A stretch of DNA of 64,000 nucleotides from Chloroflexota bacterium (GTDB lineage Bacteria; Chloroflexota; Anaerolineae; Aggregatilineales; Phototrophicaceae), in assembly GCA_026707225.1 (NCBI GenBank), contig JAPOXG010000025.1:62001-126000 (forward strand). The letters run 5' to 3'. Numbering within the stretch: the first letter of the stretch is position 1; each line of letters begins with the position of its first letter. This document shows, piece after piece, positions 18,685-26,927 of the stretch. Position numbers and translations under genes: made by a program. The notes beneath the pieces are model-generated. The model worked only from the letters and a program-made list of their open reading frames with translations. It did not search any database and was not told the DNA's origin.

Positions 18685-19203
18685 TCAAGTCACCTGCAGC
18701 CGACGCAAATACTCTTCTCCTAGAGCGTGCCAGGGCGCCAAATCCCAATATCCGCGCGCGGCGCCGGATGGGGAAGGCAGCACATAGAACGCCGTCTCTC
18801 CCAGCGTATCGTCCTGCCAGCCATAGGAGACGGCTACACGAGCGCTTAATCCCTTCCAGCGACGCCAGGCCGTCTTGCTCGTGAATGCCAAGATCTGGGG
18901 CTGGAAGCGACATATCTTGCTGGACAATTGCTGACGCTGGAAATCTCGGGGGCGCAAACTTCGGTCTGAACCGAAAGCGTCCTTTGCCAGATCAGTCAAG
19001 CCAATCTTCATGTCAAGCACATCGCGGAAGTCCATCGGATGCAAGCGGCGCGGCGTCATGCCGGCAAGATGCAAGGTCGGCCAGAACGCATTCGTTGGAT
19101 TGGCGTAGTAAGCGCCGACCCGGGCCGATTCTTCGCTGGCTGCCGTCCCACAGAATACCAAGACGAGGCCCCGAGCCAAGACATCGGGCAAAACTTCATT
19201 CAT
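18685..19203 (-). CDS. Mug-type G:T/U mismatch-specific DNA glycosylase
   Basis: 172 residues from the ATG at 19203. Motif 1 reads VFCGTAASEESARVGAYYANPTNAFW with the Mug/TDG active-site region and Asn; the second motif is LPSPSGAARGYW, equivalent to the NPSG loop. The enzyme removes uracil or thymine mispaired with guanine. It overlaps the end of the MBL hydrolase gene by 8 bp, consistent with coupling. The track start at 19230 adds nine residues without support. Confidence 0.82.
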   Translation of the reverse strand: MNEVLPDVLARGLVLVFCGTAASEESARVGAYYANPTNAFWPTLHLAGMTPRRLHPMDFRDVLDMKIGLTDLAKDAFGSDRSLRPRDFQRQQLSSKICRFQPQILAFTSKTAWRRWKGLSARVAVSYGWQDDTLGETAFYVLPSPSGAARGYWDLAPWHALGEEYLRRLQVT

Positions 19204-19966
19204 GCAGGACGAGCCCGCCGTCGACAACAATCAGATTCTTTTGGTGTGTTTCACGAAAAAAGTCATCAAGTGCGCGCGGCAGCTTGAATTGCCGGTCCCC
19301 GGCCAAGGCGCGCAAATAGGCGACCGTTTGGTCGAGGCTCTCGCGCCCAGCCGCGCTGCCATGAGAAGGGATGCAATATTTGAGGCTGTCATTATCCTGC
19401 CAAGACGCCAGCGCATCCAGCCAAGCTTCCAGAAGATGGGCATTGTTGACGACGGGAAGCGGCGTTTCGATCGCGTCGCCCCCCAGCAGAACACCCCACT
19501 CGGGAATCCAGCCGACGATACTATCCGCCGTATGCCCGGGGAGGTGATGCAGCTCCAGCGTAAGATCTCCCAAATCGAGAGCGAGAACTGTGCTAAAGGT
19601 GATGTTCGGCGGGACGAGGCGAACGCTGTCCCACTTGCCGAATTCGGCCATTTGCATTCGCTGCAGGGTTCGCGGCACATCATCGCCAAAGCGGCGCAGG
19701 CACTCCGAGTGGGCGACAACGCCCAAGCGACCGTCGCCGAGGCCCGCCGTGCCCCAAGCATGATCATAATCCCCGTGGCTATAAACCACAAAATAAGGTT
19801 TGCCGCCAATCGCATCAGCCAGGGGCGCTGCTTCGTCCGGCAGGGTCATGGTGTCCCAGACTACCGCCCGTTTCGCGCCCTTGACCACAGCGGCGCGTAC
19901 CATAAGGGGCGGCGCCTCAAGCTCGTAAATCCATAAATTAGGACGGAATTCTTCCAGTCGCGGCAT
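19196..19966 (-). CDS. MBL-fold metallo-hydrolase
   Basis: Metallo-beta-lactamase fold, 256 residues from the ATG at 19966. Metal motif Y-S-H-G-D-Y-D-H (the usual H-x-H-x-D-H with Asp at the second position), a third ligand in HLPGHTADSIVG, an Asp in LLGGDAIE and a His in IPSHGSAAG. Small-molecule thioesterase/lactonase relatives share this layout; substrate unknown. It is upstream of, and overlaps, the Mug-like gene. The H-x-D-x-D-H variant is common in some MBL subgroups. Confidence 0.82.
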   Translation of the reverse strand: MPRLEEFRPNLWIYELEAPPLMVRAAVVKGAKRAVVWDTMTLPDEAAPLADAIGGKPYFVVYSHGDYDHAWGTAGLGDGRLGVVAHSECLRRFGDDVPRTLQRMQMAEFGKWDSVRLVPPNITFSTVLALDLGDLTLELHHLPGHTADSIVGWIPEWGVLLGGDAIETPLPVVNNAHLLEAWLDALASWQDNDSLKYCIPSHGSAAGRESLDQTVAYLRALAGDRQFKLPRALDDFFRETHQKNLIVVDGGLVLHE

Positions 19967-20034
19967 TACTCTCGCCCGCAGGACCAACCCGCATTGCGCT
20001 CTTTCAGGCGCTGCAAGCAGATCCCTTCACGACT

Positions 20035-21153
20035 TCAGTTGATTTCGATTTCAAGATTGGGCAATAGCCGGAAGCTATCCAGCACGGCCAACCAGGGATA
20101 TACAGCGGGATCCACCGCCAAGAGATCTTCATCCAGATGCGGCATCCTGATATTGGCGATATGGACTTGGTCGTCGGTTCCGCGCAGCATCAGCATCGAG
20201 CCGCTGGCCAGCGCCCCGTCCAGCGTCTTGAGCCGGTAGGACACTTGGTAGCCGCTGGCGCCAGCAACTTCAACCGCCCGAGCGCTGCGAGCCGTTACGC
20301 CAGAACGCCAACTCTCGGTCCAGTCCATTGCCGCGTCTTCGCTTGCCAGCGCCACATCCGCTTTGCTGACAACCAAGACGAGTGAATCGCCTTCGATGGT
20401 CGCTGGCAAGCCATCGGCCGAGTCGGTCACTTCCCAATTAGAGGGAAAGCGCACCATATGCTTGTCGCTATTGTCAAAGTACGCGTCCCAGTCATAAGGC
20501 GCGCCCGCATAGTCGCCGATGCGCTCTACGCTATTCGCCAGGCCCCGCAGCAGGTACTTGAGCTCCCGCGACGCGTTTTCCGCCGTGACGACGCGCGCGC
20601 TGTAAATATCGCCGCCTTCAATCCACGATTCCTGACGTGCAATGAGATGAGACCGCCCGCGCCACAGGTTGAAGTCGATCCGCACCACCTCGTCGCCCAG
20701 TATTTTGCGACTGGTCTCGTCCCAGCCGCTGTAGCCGCTCCAGGTATGCCCCAGCCAGACCGTGTCGAGGAAGTCGCTCAGCGATTCCACGTCCGATAAC
20801 CCAGCGTGGTTCTTGTTGATGCGCAGCTCGACAACGCTCTGTACTTCGCTGTTGTTCAAGCCGGCGCGCAATTCATCGGCGCTGCTGCTGTCCGAGGCCG
20901 GGCTCCAGCCGGTTGGCGCGCCTATGGTAAAGAGACCGGAGCGGTGCAGATAACGGCTGTCAAAATCGATCGCGTCTGTATCGGGCGGAGGCGGCATCGT
21001 CGGCTCAGGAAACGGCGTCGGCTGCGGCGTCTCCAAATAACTGTCGCCAACGCCAACCTGGCTCGAAATCATGGGGAGGATCAGGCTGCCCACCATCGCC
21101 ACTGTCATCACAATCCCAATGATGTAGGTAAAGGTCTTGGTCGTCTTGTTCAT
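20035..21153 (-). CDS. Membrane-anchored hypothetical protein with two repeat-like extracellular domains
   Basis: 372 residues, not recognised. An N-terminal TM helix (about 8-32, IIGIVMTVAMVGSLILPMI) is followed by a Pro/Thr linker (TPQPTPFPEPTMPPPPD). Then come two alpha/beta segments that look alike: SGLFTIGAPTGWSPAS.. and KHMVRFPSNWEVTDS.., each followed by a strand-rich stretch ending in a LLRGL or VLDSFRLL element. This pattern resembles PsbP-like or DUF-type ligand domains, but the assignment is inference. GGAGCAGG lies before the ATG. Confidence 0.6.
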   Translation of the reverse strand: MNKTTKTFTYIIGIVMTVAMVGSLILPMISSQVGVGDSYLETPQPTPFPEPTMPPPPDTDAIDFDSRYLHRSGLFTIGAPTGWSPASDSSSADELRAGLNNSEVQSVVELRINKNHAGLSDVESLSDFLDTVWLGHTWSGYSGWDETSRKILGDEVVRIDFNLWRGRSHLIARQESWIEGGDIYSARVVTAENASRELKYLLRGLANSVERIGDYAGAPYDWDAYFDNSDKHMVRFPSNWEVTDSADGLPATIEGDSLVLVVSKADVALASEDAAMDWTESWRSGVTARSARAVEVAGASGYQVSYRLKTLDGALASGSMLMLRGTDDQVHIANIRMPHLDEDLLAVDPAVYPWLAVLDSFRLLPNLEIEIN

Positions 21154-21345
21154 CTGTGGCCTGCTCCGCGCGCCCGGTCAAAATGCCGCCATCATACAGC
21201 AAAAGGATAAGGCTGTTAAGCAAGACTTTTTCTCCCTATAATGCGCCGCTGGCGGCGGACATTGCGCGCGCGCGCCCTGTCTCCGCCTCAATCTCGCCGG
21301 GCGAATTGACACTTCGCGACCGAATGAGAACAGGATTTTGCGACA

Positions 21346-22353
21346 ATGACGCACGCTGGCTACTGGTGGCGCGCGCTTACCATGGAAGACGCCGAGCGCT
21401 GCGCGGAAATCAGCACCGCCCTGTCCGCCTGCGCCGGCGCGTACGAGCGCTTCCAACCGCGCGACTTTCGGGCAGAGTGGACCGAACCAAACTTTGATCT
21501 GAGCGCATCGTCGTTGGGCGCTGCCGACTCAACGGGCGAGCTAATCGCCTTTGCCGTCCTCTTCGCCACGCAGGAACCGCCGGTGCGCCCCTGGTTCAGT
21601 TGGGGCGTAGATCCCGAGCATGGCGAACCCAAGCTTCGCGCCAAGCTGCTGGACTGGGCGATCGACCGGGGCGAAGCCGTCATCGCGAGTTGCCCGCCGG
21701 ATGCCCGCGTCAGCCTGTGGGGCGGCGCCTATCAAGGCTACCGCGCAGACGAATGCGCGCTGCAAGCCGCTGGTTTCTCGCCCGGGCGTCTCTGGCATGA
21801 AATGCGAATCGACATGACTGAACGTCCGGCGGCGGTCGCATTGCCAGATGGCTTCGTCACCCGTCCCTATCGTCACGAAGCGGACCTGCCCGTTCTGGTT
21901 GACCTCGTCCGCGATTCCTTTTCCGATCACTACGGCCATATCGAGCAGAGCTTTGAGAAGGATCTTGAGATGATCCGACATTGGCTCAATGGCAGCCCCA
22001 CTTTCGACCCCGATCGCGTCTTGCTCGCCGTGAACGAAGCGACGGGCATCGTGGCCGGCAGCGTGCTTCCCTTGACGGAATACAACCGCCGACCGGGTTT
22101 CGGTTACATCGACACGGTGGGCGTTCGCCGTGCCTATCGCCGGCGGGGCCTGGCATCGGCAATGTTGAGACGATGCCTCGCTGATTACTGGGATCGCGGA
22201 ATTAAGACGGTTTGCCTGGAAGTCGACGGCGAAAGCCTGACCAATGCGCTGGCGCTGTACCAGCGGGTGGGCATGCGTGTGACTCACAGCTTAGTATCGT
22301 ACGAAAAGACGCTTCGTGATGGCGTCGAGTTGGCGAAGGTGGCGCTGGCGTGA
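21346..22353 (+). CDS. Tandem GNAT N-acetyltransferase
   Basis: 335 residues with two GNAT modules. The C-terminal one (about 170-330) is well preserved: IDTVGVRRAYRRRGLASAML with the R-x-x-G-x-A acetyl-CoA loop, then LEVDGESLTNALALYQRVGM. The N-terminal module (about 1-165) is degenerate but keeps the GYRADECALQAAGFSPG-like end. Such tandem enzymes include mycothiol synthase-like proteins, but substrate is not inferable here. Confidence 0.8.
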   Translation: MTHAGYWWRALTMEDAERCAEISTALSACAGAYERFQPRDFRAEWTEPNFDLSASSLGAADSTGELIAFAVLFATQEPPVRPWFSWGVDPEHGEPKLRAKLLDWAIDRGEAVIASCPPDARVSLWGGAYQGYRADECALQAAGFSPGRLWHEMRIDMTERPAAVALPDGFVTRPYRHEADLPVLVDLVRDSFSDHYGHIEQSFEKDLEMIRHWLNGSPTFDPDRVLLAVNEATGIVAGSVLPLTEYNRRPGFGYIDTVGVRRAYRRRGLASAMLRRCLADYWDRGIKTVCLEVDGESLTNALALYQRVGMRVTHSLVSYEKTLRDGVELAKVALA

Positions 22354-22436
22354 GGGATCCGTGTCAATTGCTCGTAAAGGGCGCGTCGCTGCCCTGCATG
22401 TGAACTTTTTTCAAAGGATATTGGGAAGTTGGTCTG

Positions 22437-23258
22437 ATGAGAACTGCGTCCGGTTTCGCCCAAATCAACGGCGCCCGCCTCTATTACGAGCTCGCTGGCA
22501 GCGGTACGCCCTTGGTCATGATTCACGCCGGCATCGCCGACTGCCGCATGTGGGACCAGGAATTCGAGGCATTCTCTCAAAGCTATCTGGCGCTGCGCTT
22601 CGATATGCGCGGCTATGGCAAGAGCTTGCCCGTCAAAGGCGAATTCAATATCCAGGACGACCTGGAAACGCTGCTAGCCAAACTCGATATCCCAAGTCCA
22701 ATCATCTTAATGGGATGTTCTATGGGTGGCGGCTTGTCTATCGATTTCGCCTTGTCTCACCCGGATCGAGTCGCCAATTTGATTCTAGTGGGCAGCGACC
22801 CGGCCGGCCTGGAACTGGAGGCGCCTTGGCCCGACGAACTGATCGCTCAATCCGAAGCGGCTTTCAATGCCGGCGATGTGGATCGCGTCGTCGAGCTGGA
22901 CATGCGAATTTGGTTCGACGGCATCGGGCGTTCGGCACAAGATGTAGATGCTCGCGCTAGGCGGAAAGCGGGCGCGATGGCCAAGCTCGTGACCGAACAT
23001 GAGCTCAAGGGCATCGGCGACCACATCCGCAAGACCGGGTCCAGAACCTCGGCCGAGCGCCTGCGCGAACTCACTATGCCAGCGCTCATCGTCATTGGCG
23101 AAAACGACTTGCCCTACCTGAAGCTCGCCGCCGACTACATGGTCGACAATCTGCCAGCAGCCTCCATGCTGCTCATTCCTGACGCCGGGCATTTGCCCAA
23201 TCTGGAACATCCCGAACTGTTTCAGAAGGCGGTCCTGGATTTCCTGGCGGGCTCTTAA
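22437..23258 (+). CDS. Alpha/beta-fold hydrolase
   Basis: 273 residues. Nucleophile elbow GCSMGGG at about 97-103, oxyanion region GTPLVMIHAGIADCRMW, acid in VIGENDLPYLK and His in DAGHLPNLEHPE, so the triad Ser-Asp-His is complete. The lid region (about 130-200) is helical. Family members include esterases and C-C hydrolases. GGGAAG lies upstream of the ATG. It is followed 33 bp later by an orphan gene on the same strand. Confidence 0.85.
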   Translation: MRTASGFAQINGARLYYELAGSGTPLVMIHAGIADCRMWDQEFEAFSQSYLALRFDMRGYGKSLPVKGEFNIQDDLETLLAKLDIPSPIILMGCSMGGGLSIDFALSHPDRVANLILVGSDPAGLELEAPWPDELIAQSEAAFNAGDVDRVVELDMRIWFDGIGRSAQDVDARARRKAGAMAKLVTEHELKGIGDHIRKTGSRTSAERLRELTMPALIVIGENDLPYLKLAADYMVDNLPAASMLLIPDAGHLPNLEHPELFQKAVLDFLAGS

Positions 23259-23291
23259 CCGCCGCTGATCCGGCTGTCTGCTTGAATCATC

Positions 23292-23843
23292 ATGCCCGCC
23301 GAAGACAAGAATCAGCGTTACGAGAACATTCTGAAAAACATCGAGCGCCGCCATCCCTTCGGCAGCGCCCGCAAGGAAGCAAATCTGCAGACGCCGCAGG
23401 ACCGCGTTCTCAATCTGCTGAACGCCTTTGACGCCTTGGCGGAACTGGCGCAGCGCGACTTTGAGCGGCTCCTCTGCTACGGACCGCAGATCGTGCGCGG
23501 ACCTGCCTGGTCCGGCGTGGTCATCTGGCATCACAGCAAGGGCTATCATGGCTATCAGACCTTGCGTCTGCTCGGGGTTTGGGCGCATTATCGCGAGGGC
23601 GAAATCATGCTCAGCATCGGCATCCGCAGGCTGCCCTATCGCGCGCCGGTTTATGATGCGGGCGTCTACCGCGTCGCCATTCAGAACAACTTCAGGATCT
23701 ATTACGATGACGACGGTCATCCACCGGCAGACGGAGACCGCCTGCTTTACCGCGCGCCATTCAAATTAAGAGAGCGCCTGGAACATCGTCAAGCGCTCAC
23801 TGATATGCTAGACAGTTGGATTAGCGAAATCGAAGCGCGCTAG
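23292..23843 (+). CDS. Hypothetical protein next to the E2-JAB-E1 cassette
   Basis: 183 residues, not recognised. No signal peptide or TM helix. The N-terminal helical stretch (KNQRYENILKNIERRHPFGS) leads to a likely beta-rich core with several aromatic residues (SGVVIWHHSKGYHGYQTLR; FRIYYDDDGHPPADGDR) and a C-terminal helix. Its stop overlaps the 3' end of the convergent E1 gene by 4 bp. Convergent placement argues against being part of that operon, and it does not look like a ubiquitin-fold modifier. Confidence 0.6.
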   Translation: MPAEDKNQRYENILKNIERRHPFGSARKEANLQTPQDRVLNLLNAFDALAELAQRDFERLLCYGPQIVRGPAWSGVVIWHHSKGYHGYQTLRLLGVWAHYREGEIMLSIGIRRLPYRAPVYDAGVYRVAIQNNFRIYYDDDGHPPADGDRLLYRAPFKLRERLEHRQALTDMLDSWISEIEAR

Positions 23844-24766
23844 TCTTCCTCTTCCTCGAATAAGATATCAGTAGTCAAGCCGGACGCGGCCAAATCTTCG
23901 AGTGAAATGTCATCGCTGTCCGCCTGCGCCAGCAGACGCAGGCCTTGCTTCAGTCGCTCGCCACAGACCAGACAATCCGGGTCGCGCTCAATCTCGATCC
24001 ACAGGCTGGAATGCGGTTCGCTCTCTTGGCCTTCAATGATGTCCAGGGTGCTATTGGCGACAATCAGCGTATTCGCCGGCATCTCCTCGTGCGCGCTCGT
24101 GCCGCGCAGCAATTCGTTGATGATCAGATCCGTCTGAATGCCAGCCACTTTGGTCACATTGACCCAGAGCCCGGGCTCGGCATGCAGCGTCCCCATCGCG
24201 CCAATCATGCCGTAATCCAGATCGCCGCCCGGATTCAGCGAAACCTTGACGCCTTCGCGCGTCGCCTCAGACCAGCAGGCGTAGCAGGGTCCTTCAAGAG
24301 GCTTGATGATGACATGGTCGCCGCCTTCACCGCGCTCATAAACGCCGGCGTACGAGGCTGATAAGCGCTTGACCAAACATTGCTCATTGATCGCGTACTT
24401 CACTTGTTCGTTATCCACCGCCGCCACCACGATGTCGACATCATCCAGGCAATCCCAGTGATCCTCGATCAGACCTTCGCGCGTCTCAATGCGCGCGTCA
24501 GGGTTCCGTTTGCGGATCAGATCAGCCACAGCGGCCGCCTTGTTCTCGCCGATATAGCGCAAATCCGCCACATGACGCGTGACATTGCCGCTTTCGAGCT
24601 CGTCATTATCAACGAGCACAAATTGCCCCAAGCCGCTCATCGCCAGGCTTAGCGCCACGAAGCCGCCGCCCGACCCCAAGCCAACCACGGCCACTTTCTT
24701 CTCCGCCAGTCGGTCGAGATTTTCCGCGCCAATCAGCCCTTCGACGCGTTCCCAGAGATTGCTCAT
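23840..24766 (-). CDS. ThiF/E1-like ubiquitin-activating enzyme
   Basis: 308-residue E1/MoeB/ThiF-fold adenylyltransferase. ATP site: GLGSGG (29-34), D53/D55 in LVDNDELESGN, N61 and R64, K76, D118 in AAVDNE. Two C-x-x-C pairs, C161/C164 (GPCYACW) and C265/C268 (CLVC), form a structural zinc site. The remaining cysteines C106 and C130 are the only candidates for a thioester Cys; the MoeB-type T-x-x-R-C is absent. The C-terminal tail is acidic (ILFEEEED). Its ATG directly abuts the stop of the JAB gene. It is predicted to activate a Ubl modifier by C-terminal adenylation. Confidence 0.85.
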   Translation of the reverse strand: MSNLWERVEGLIGAENLDRLAEKKVAVVGLGSGGGFVALSLAMSGLGQFVLVDNDELESGNVTRHVADLRYIGENKAAAVADLIRKRNPDARIETREGLIEDHWDCLDDVDIVVAAVDNEQVKYAINEQCLVKRLSASYAGVYERGEGGDHVIIKPLEGPCYACWSEATREGVKVSLNPGGDLDYGMIGAMGTLHAEPGLWVNVTKVAGIQTDLIINELLRGTSAHEEMPANTLIVANSTLDIIEGQESEPHSSLWIEIERDPDCLVCGERLKQGLRLLAQADSDDISLEDLAASGLTTDILFEEEED

Positions 24767-26041
24767 CTAAGGCGCCTCTGCTCCGGTCTTTTCGTCCGCC
24801 GTCACTTCGCTATGGGCCGATCCACCCGCCGCTTTCGTCATCGCCTCTGCCTTGGATACGCTTGCGACCGCCGCCGCGTCGCGCCCGTCATTCAGAGACA
24901 AATCGTCTTCTTCAATCAGGACGGGAATCGAAAACGATGAAGGCGCGCGCAATCCCATTTCGACTTCGATGGCAATCACAAACTCGCACAGGTATTTGTC
25001 GGCCGACCAGGACCATCCGAGCGGATCCGCGATTGGCTCTCGCGCAGCCCACAATTTATGAAAGGTCTCCACCGGATCCATCAAATCCAAGCCGTCAACG
25101 AAAGGCGCCGTGTAGGCTTGAGGCGCGCTTTCGGGATAATCGTACTGGGTCGCAAACAGGAGGAAGAAGGAGCTGCCTTGCCGGATGGTGAAGAAACAGT
25201 ACTCCAGGGGCACCTCACCATCGCATTCGTACAGAAGCCGTCGCACCAAGTGGCCATCGTTCTCCAGCGCCGCCGTTTCGGTGTACAGGCGATCGGGATT
25301 GACCACGTGCCAACTGTATTTCATCATTTGCGGAAGCTGCTCGTCGGCCACGACTTTGGGATGGACGGGCTGAAACACGCGCACATCCCGATGCACATAC
25401 CACCAGTCGACGCGCATGACCCGGCCGTTATCCATCGGCACGTTGATATAGTTGACGGTGAGATCCGTCTCGCCAATGTTCGGCAAGTGCCCCACGGTCA
25501 CGATCGGCACCAGCAGAAAGTCCATACCCGATTCTTCGTCATCCAGCCAAGAAAGCGCCGTCATGTGATCGCCGTGGCTGGGCTGAATCATGGAACCCGG
25601 CTGCTTGTGCCAATCGCCCAGATAACGAAGGGGCACGTCAAAGCGATCGGGCAAGGCATCCGTTCCGCGGTGCCGTTCGCGATGAAAGTGCCAGTTCTCC
25701 TGCAGCCACCAAATGATCTCATCTTGCTGGGCATCGCCTTGCTGGAAGGTGTGCGAGCGGCGGACAGCGGTCTCGTCAGGCGATATCGTATCGAGCACGT
25801 AAATCGTCGGCAAACCTTCCGGCGTGTCGTCTTCGACCACAAAACCAACCATGGCTTCACCAGTTTCATCAGCCAGAAACTGGTCGGCGGCCGAGAGCAT
25901 TCTTTCGACTGCCCGGCGCGACAGGACCACGTTAGGCACAATTCCGCGTGAAATCATCGCCATCCCTCGCAAGCGCTTTCTGATGTGATCGAATTCCATC
26001 TGCGCGAGCTGCAGGAATTCGGGCTCATCCATCCTTCGCAT
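24767..26041 (-). CDS. JAB/JAMM-domain protein with C-terminal UBC-like extension
   Basis: 424 residues. The JAB region (about 36-200) keeps E62 (GEAMVGF), H145, S155 and D158 in the H-x-[H]-x7-S-x2-D spacing, but the second His is Gln (H145-K-Q147). JAMM enzymes are zinc isopeptidases that remove Ub-like tags or process their precursors. The C-terminal part (about 240-370) has SFFLLFATQYDYPESAPQAY, which parallels the YP-containing strand of the neighbouring E2 and suggests a non-catalytic UBC/RWD-like domain (inference). The tail is Ala/Glu-rich. GGAGG within the E2 3' end sits 9 nt before the ATG. Confidence 0.8.
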   Translation of the reverse strand: MRRMDEPEFLQLAQMEFDHIRKRLRGMAMISRGIVPNVVLSRRAVERMLSAADQFLADETGEAMVGFVVEDDTPEGLPTIYVLDTISPDETAVRRSHTFQQGDAQQDEIIWWLQENWHFHRERHRGTDALPDRFDVPLRYLGDWHKQPGSMIQPSHGDHMTALSWLDDEESGMDFLLVPIVTVGHLPNIGETDLTVNYINVPMDNGRVMRVDWWYVHRDVRVFQPVHPKVVADEQLPQMMKYSWHVVNPDRLYTETAALENDGHLVRRLLYECDGEVPLEYCFFTIRQGSSFFLLFATQYDYPESAPQAYTAPFVDGLDLMDPVETFHKLWAAREPIADPLGWSWSADKYLCEFVIAIEVEMGLRAPSSFSIPVLIEEDDLSLNDGRDAAAVASVSKAEAMTKAAGGSAHSEVTADEKTGAEAP

Positions 26042-26044
26042 TTC

Positions 26045-26518
26045 TCAGCGCCTCCGTCGACGTGGAAGCGGCGTACTCGCTTTAATGCGCTCCTCAATGC
26101 CGGGCCATTTGCCGGTGGAGCGCCAAGTATAATAGGCGTACAGCCATTGTATCGCCCAGCCGCCAACGGTCACCGCCGTTGACTTGGACGGGTTCCAACC
26201 ATATTGCTCGCCGTCTTTGGGATTAAAGAGGCAGAGCTGCCCGTCCTCATACTGATGCTTTTCGCTGTAAATCCGCGGCTTGCTGCAGTATGCCTCGGCC
26301 GGCCGGTTCGGGTACTCCTTGGGATAAACCAGTTTGAGGCTGTGGTAAGGCGAATCCAGAATGCTCATATTAATCTCGATCGTGCCTTGCCAATAGAGCA
26401 AACCGCCGAAGGGGGGCACAACCAACTCGAAAGTATTGCCAAAGGTGGCTTTCATCGCCTCGACCTCCCAAATCAGGCGAGACGAAACACTCTTGCGCGT
26501 ACCCCACCAATTGGACAT
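26045..26518 (-). CDS. E2-like (UBC-fold) ubiquitin-conjugating protein
   Basis: 157 residues, first gene of the E2-JAB-E1 cassette. The UBC-fold landmarks are visible: SLKLVYPKEYPNRPAEA (the YP-x4-P strand pair), then EDGQLCLFNPKD with C96 as the predicted thioester cysteine, YGWNPSKSTAVTVGGWAIQW and a basic tail PRRRRR. This matches bacterial E2 proteins of ubiquitin-like operons. It would accept a Ubl from the E1 and pass it to a target. A GGGGTG precedes the ATG. No gene upstream on this strand encodes a recognisable modifier. Confidence 0.82.
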   Translation of the reverse strand: MSNWWGTRKSVSSRLIWEVEAMKATFGNTFELVVPPFGGLLYWQGTIEINMSILDSPYHSLKLVYPKEYPNRPAEAYCSKPRIYSEKHQYEDGQLCLFNPKDGEQYGWNPSKSTAVTVGGWAIQWLYAYYTWRSTGKWPGIEERIKASTPLPRRRRR

Positions 26519-26927
26519 TTACGACACCCCGCGATAGGAATCGATCAGCCACAGCTATCTAACTTTATTGCCTGGCGCAATCATTGTCTAGGTTTAGCCC
26601 GCGTGCCAATCAGGGACTGGCGCTTATCGGATTTCACCGCGCGCTTTGCCAGAACCGACAGTGAACAGCCGACAAAGCAAACTTAACCCTGTGCAAGAAT
26701 GCTGCCGCCGTCGATTAAATCCACGCTTAGCTTTCGAGCAATTCACCGTTGCCGGCGCGGGAAAAATGGAATTTACCACAAGCGTGGACAGGCGCTTCGT
26801 TTCTCTGCTAAAACGAAAAGGTCAACCGGGACTGAAGCGATCTGGCAGTAGCTCTCATGCCCAGTTGACCCTCGTATCTAAAGCAAATCCTATACGGGAT
26901 TTGCGCCAAACGCAAGGAGTTCAAAGT
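26519..26927. other. Divergent intergenic region between E2 and Fbp operons
   Basis: 409 bp must hold both promoters. I found no convincing small ORF for a Ubl protein on either strand; the track ORF from 26646 is an upstream extension of the importer gene. A perfect inverted repeat lies at 26883-26904. Confidence 0.5.
26883..26904. repeat. Perfect 8-bp inverted repeat before the importer operon
   Basis: Arms GCAAATCC (26883-26890) and GGATTTGC (26897-26904) flank TATACG. It ends 23 bp before the ATG at 26928 and 9 bp before AGGAG. It could be an operator, for example for an iron-responsive repressor, or a leader hairpin. Confidence 0.5.

Noticed and set aside
19202-19936. 244-residue plus-strand ORF
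   Set aside because: Antisense to the MBL hydrolase with an intact metal site.
22785-23720. 311-residue minus-strand ORF
   Set aside because: Antisense to the alpha/beta hydrolase and the 183-residue gene; no domain seen.
25058-25951. 297-residue plus-strand ORF
   Set aside because: Antisense to the JAB gene; considered as a possible Ubl partner but shows no ubiquitin-like features.
26646-26927. N-terminal extension of the importer binding protein, or a Ubl candidate
   Set aside because: Low-complexity basic sequence without Gly-Gly end; the signal peptide and AGGAG define the start at 26928.
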